From: Clostridiales bacterium UBA5446
GTDB lineage: Bacteria > Bacillota > Clostridia > Oscillospirales > Oscillospiraceae
DNA: 7,093 bases
Direction of reading: 5' to 3'
Assembly: GCA_002427465.1 (NCBI GenBank)
Contig: DIRC01000025.1
Coordinates: 12,756 to 19,848 of the forward strand
The translations under genes and the position numbers were made by a program. A model generated the notes under the pieces. The model was not told where the DNA came from. It saw nothing but the letters and a program-made list of their open reading frames with translations, and did no database searches. Positions 6,075 to 7,093 of this stretch are shown one piece after another (within the stretch, counting starts at the first letter, position 1; each line of letters opens with the position of its first letter).

Positions 6075-7093
6075 ATGGAAGAACTGCTGGGCAGGCAGGC
6101 GCCCCATTCGGCGCCTGCGGAGCAGGCTGTCATCGGCTCCATGCTGATAGACCCCGGCTGTATAGCCGAGGTCATCGACAAGGTGAAGGCAGCGGATTTT
6201 TATATCGAGACCAATAAAGAGATATTTGAGACCATCCTCAGCATGTTCTCTTACAGCCAGATAATTGACCCTGTAACTGTGCTCAACCAGATGAAGGTGC
6301 GCGGCATATACCGCGAGGATACGTCTCAGCGGTATATTATGGAACTGATGGCCGTCACGCCCACGGCGGCGAACGTGCTGGAATACGCCGCGATCGTCAG
6401 GGACCGGGCGCTGCTTCGGAATCTCAGCCGGGCTGCGGACGAAATTAACGCCATGGTGTTCGAGGGGGCCGGAGGGGCGGAGGCCATGCTGGAAGCGGCC
6501 GAGCGCAAAGTATACGCCCTGAGGCAGGACAGAAACGTGGGCGGGCTGATGCCGGTGTCCATGGTGGTGCAGAATGTTTATAGCCAGCTTTCCGAGGCGG
6601 CGGCTTCAGACAGCAGCATCCAGGGCCTGTCAACCGGGCTTGTCGATCTGGACCGGATCATCCTGGGAATGGGCGGCGGAGATTTTATCCTCGTGGCCTC
6701 CCGCCCGGGCATGGGTAAAACCAGCATCGCGCTGAACATTGCCCTGCATGTGGGCAAGACGACGAAAAAGACCGTTGCGGTTTTTTCGCTGGAAATGACA
6801 CGGGAACAGCTTGTGACCAGGCTGCTGGCGGGGGAAGGGCTTATCGACAGCCGGAAGCTCCAGACCGGAAGGCTGAGTCAGGACGAATGGCGCCGGGTTG
6901 CCGCGGCCGCCGCGGTCATAAGCGCGACGGACATCAGGATAGACGACAATCCTACCCTTTCGGTGGCGGATATGAACGCGCAATGCAGGCGGATACAGGA
7001 TCTGGGCCTGGTTGTTGTGGACTACCTGCAGCTGATGCAGTCGGCGGGAAGCGGGCATTCCTGGTCCGGGGAGAGCCGGACCCAGGCCGTTTC
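6075..7093 (+). CDS. dnaB: Replicative DNA helicase DnaB (partial, 3' cut by window)
   Basis: The frame is open from the ATG to the window end, giving 339 codons of an enzyme normally about 440-450 residues long (called DnaC in Bacillus). DnaB is the hexameric ATP-dependent helicase that unwinds DNA at the replication fork and interacts with primase. The N-terminal domain (about 12-150) starts with PHSAPAEQAVIGSMLID, the usual DnaB opening, and contains AVTPTAANVLEYAAIVRDRALLR. After a linker, the RecA-like domain begins at GLSTGLVDLDRI. It has Walker A RPGMGKTS with K215 and T216, the catalytic glutamate E240 in FSLEM, and Walker B VVVDYLQLM with D316. The final visible residues, ESRTQAV, match the segment that precedes the EISR motif of the family. 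No intein interrupts the P-loop. It lies downstream of rplI, as in many Firmicutes. Confidence 0.97.
   Translation, partial: MEELLGRQAPHSAPAEQAVIGSMLIDPGCIAEVIDKVKAADFYIETNKEIFETILSMFSYSQIIDPVTVLNQMKVRGIYREDTSQRYIMELMAVTPTAANVLEYAAIVRDRALLRNLSRAADEINAMVFEGAGGAEAMLEAAERKVYALRQDRNVGGLMPVSMVVQNVYSQLSEAAASDSSIQGLSTGLVDLDRIILGMGGGDFILVASRPGMGKTSIALNIALHVGKTTKKTVAVFSLEMTREQLVTRLLAGEGLIDSRKLQTGRLSQDEWRRVAAAAAVISATDIRIDDNPTLSVADMNAQCRRIQDLGLVVVDYLQLMQSAGSGHSWSGESRTQAV

Noticed and set aside
6700..7093. An intein in dnaB, a known insertion target
   Set aside because: The sequence runs uninterrupted through Walker A, the catalytic glutamate and Walker B.

Overview
The window looks like chromosomal core-genome DNA from a GC-rich anaerobic Firmicute (Clostridia-like). 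The evidence is an archaeal/vacuolar-type (V/A-type) ATPase operon of the kind common in fermentative Clostridia, a full-length GdpP-type c-di-AMP phosphodiesterase, and the Firmicute gene order gdpP-rplI-dnaB. The genus cannot be named from the sequence alone. I see no mobile element, CRISPR array, tRNA or rRNA.

Layout. (1) Positions 1-2320, plus strand: the end of a V/A-ATPase operon, with the C-terminus of catalytic subunit A, complete subunit B and complete subunit D. The genes overlap by 4 bp (A/B) or sit 9 bp apart (B/D). (2) Positions 2326-2350: a strong hairpin between convergent genes, best read as a bidirectional terminator. (3) Positions 2378-3439, minus strand: a sugar-1-phosphate nucleotidyltransferase of the mannose-1-phosphate guanylyltransferase type. 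Its C-terminus resembles the last domain of a phosphomannomutase rather than the usual left-handed beta-helix. (4) Positions 3440-3546: a short AT-rich divergent intergenic region with a near-consensus sigma-A promoter firing rightward. (5) Positions 3547-7093, plus strand: gdpP, rplI and dnaB (dnaB cut by the window end), probably one transcription unit.

How the genes work together. The ATPase genes encode the cytoplasmic catalytic ring (A, B) and central stalk (D) of an ion-translocating rotary ATPase; the membrane ring and other stalk subunits must lie upstream. The nucleotidyltransferase would supply an NDP-sugar, probably for surface glycans. The rightward operon couples c-di-AMP turnover (GdpP) with ribosomal protein L9 and the replicative helicase, an arrangement known from many Firmicutes.

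Most of the window is ordinary. The points that deserve a second look are the apparent remnant of a guanylyltransferase/phosphomannomutase fusion protein, the replacement of the conserved histidine of the DHHA1 GGGH motif in GdpP by asparagine, and the back-to-back overlapping -35 elements in the divergent promoter region. I found no convincing previously undescribed system.
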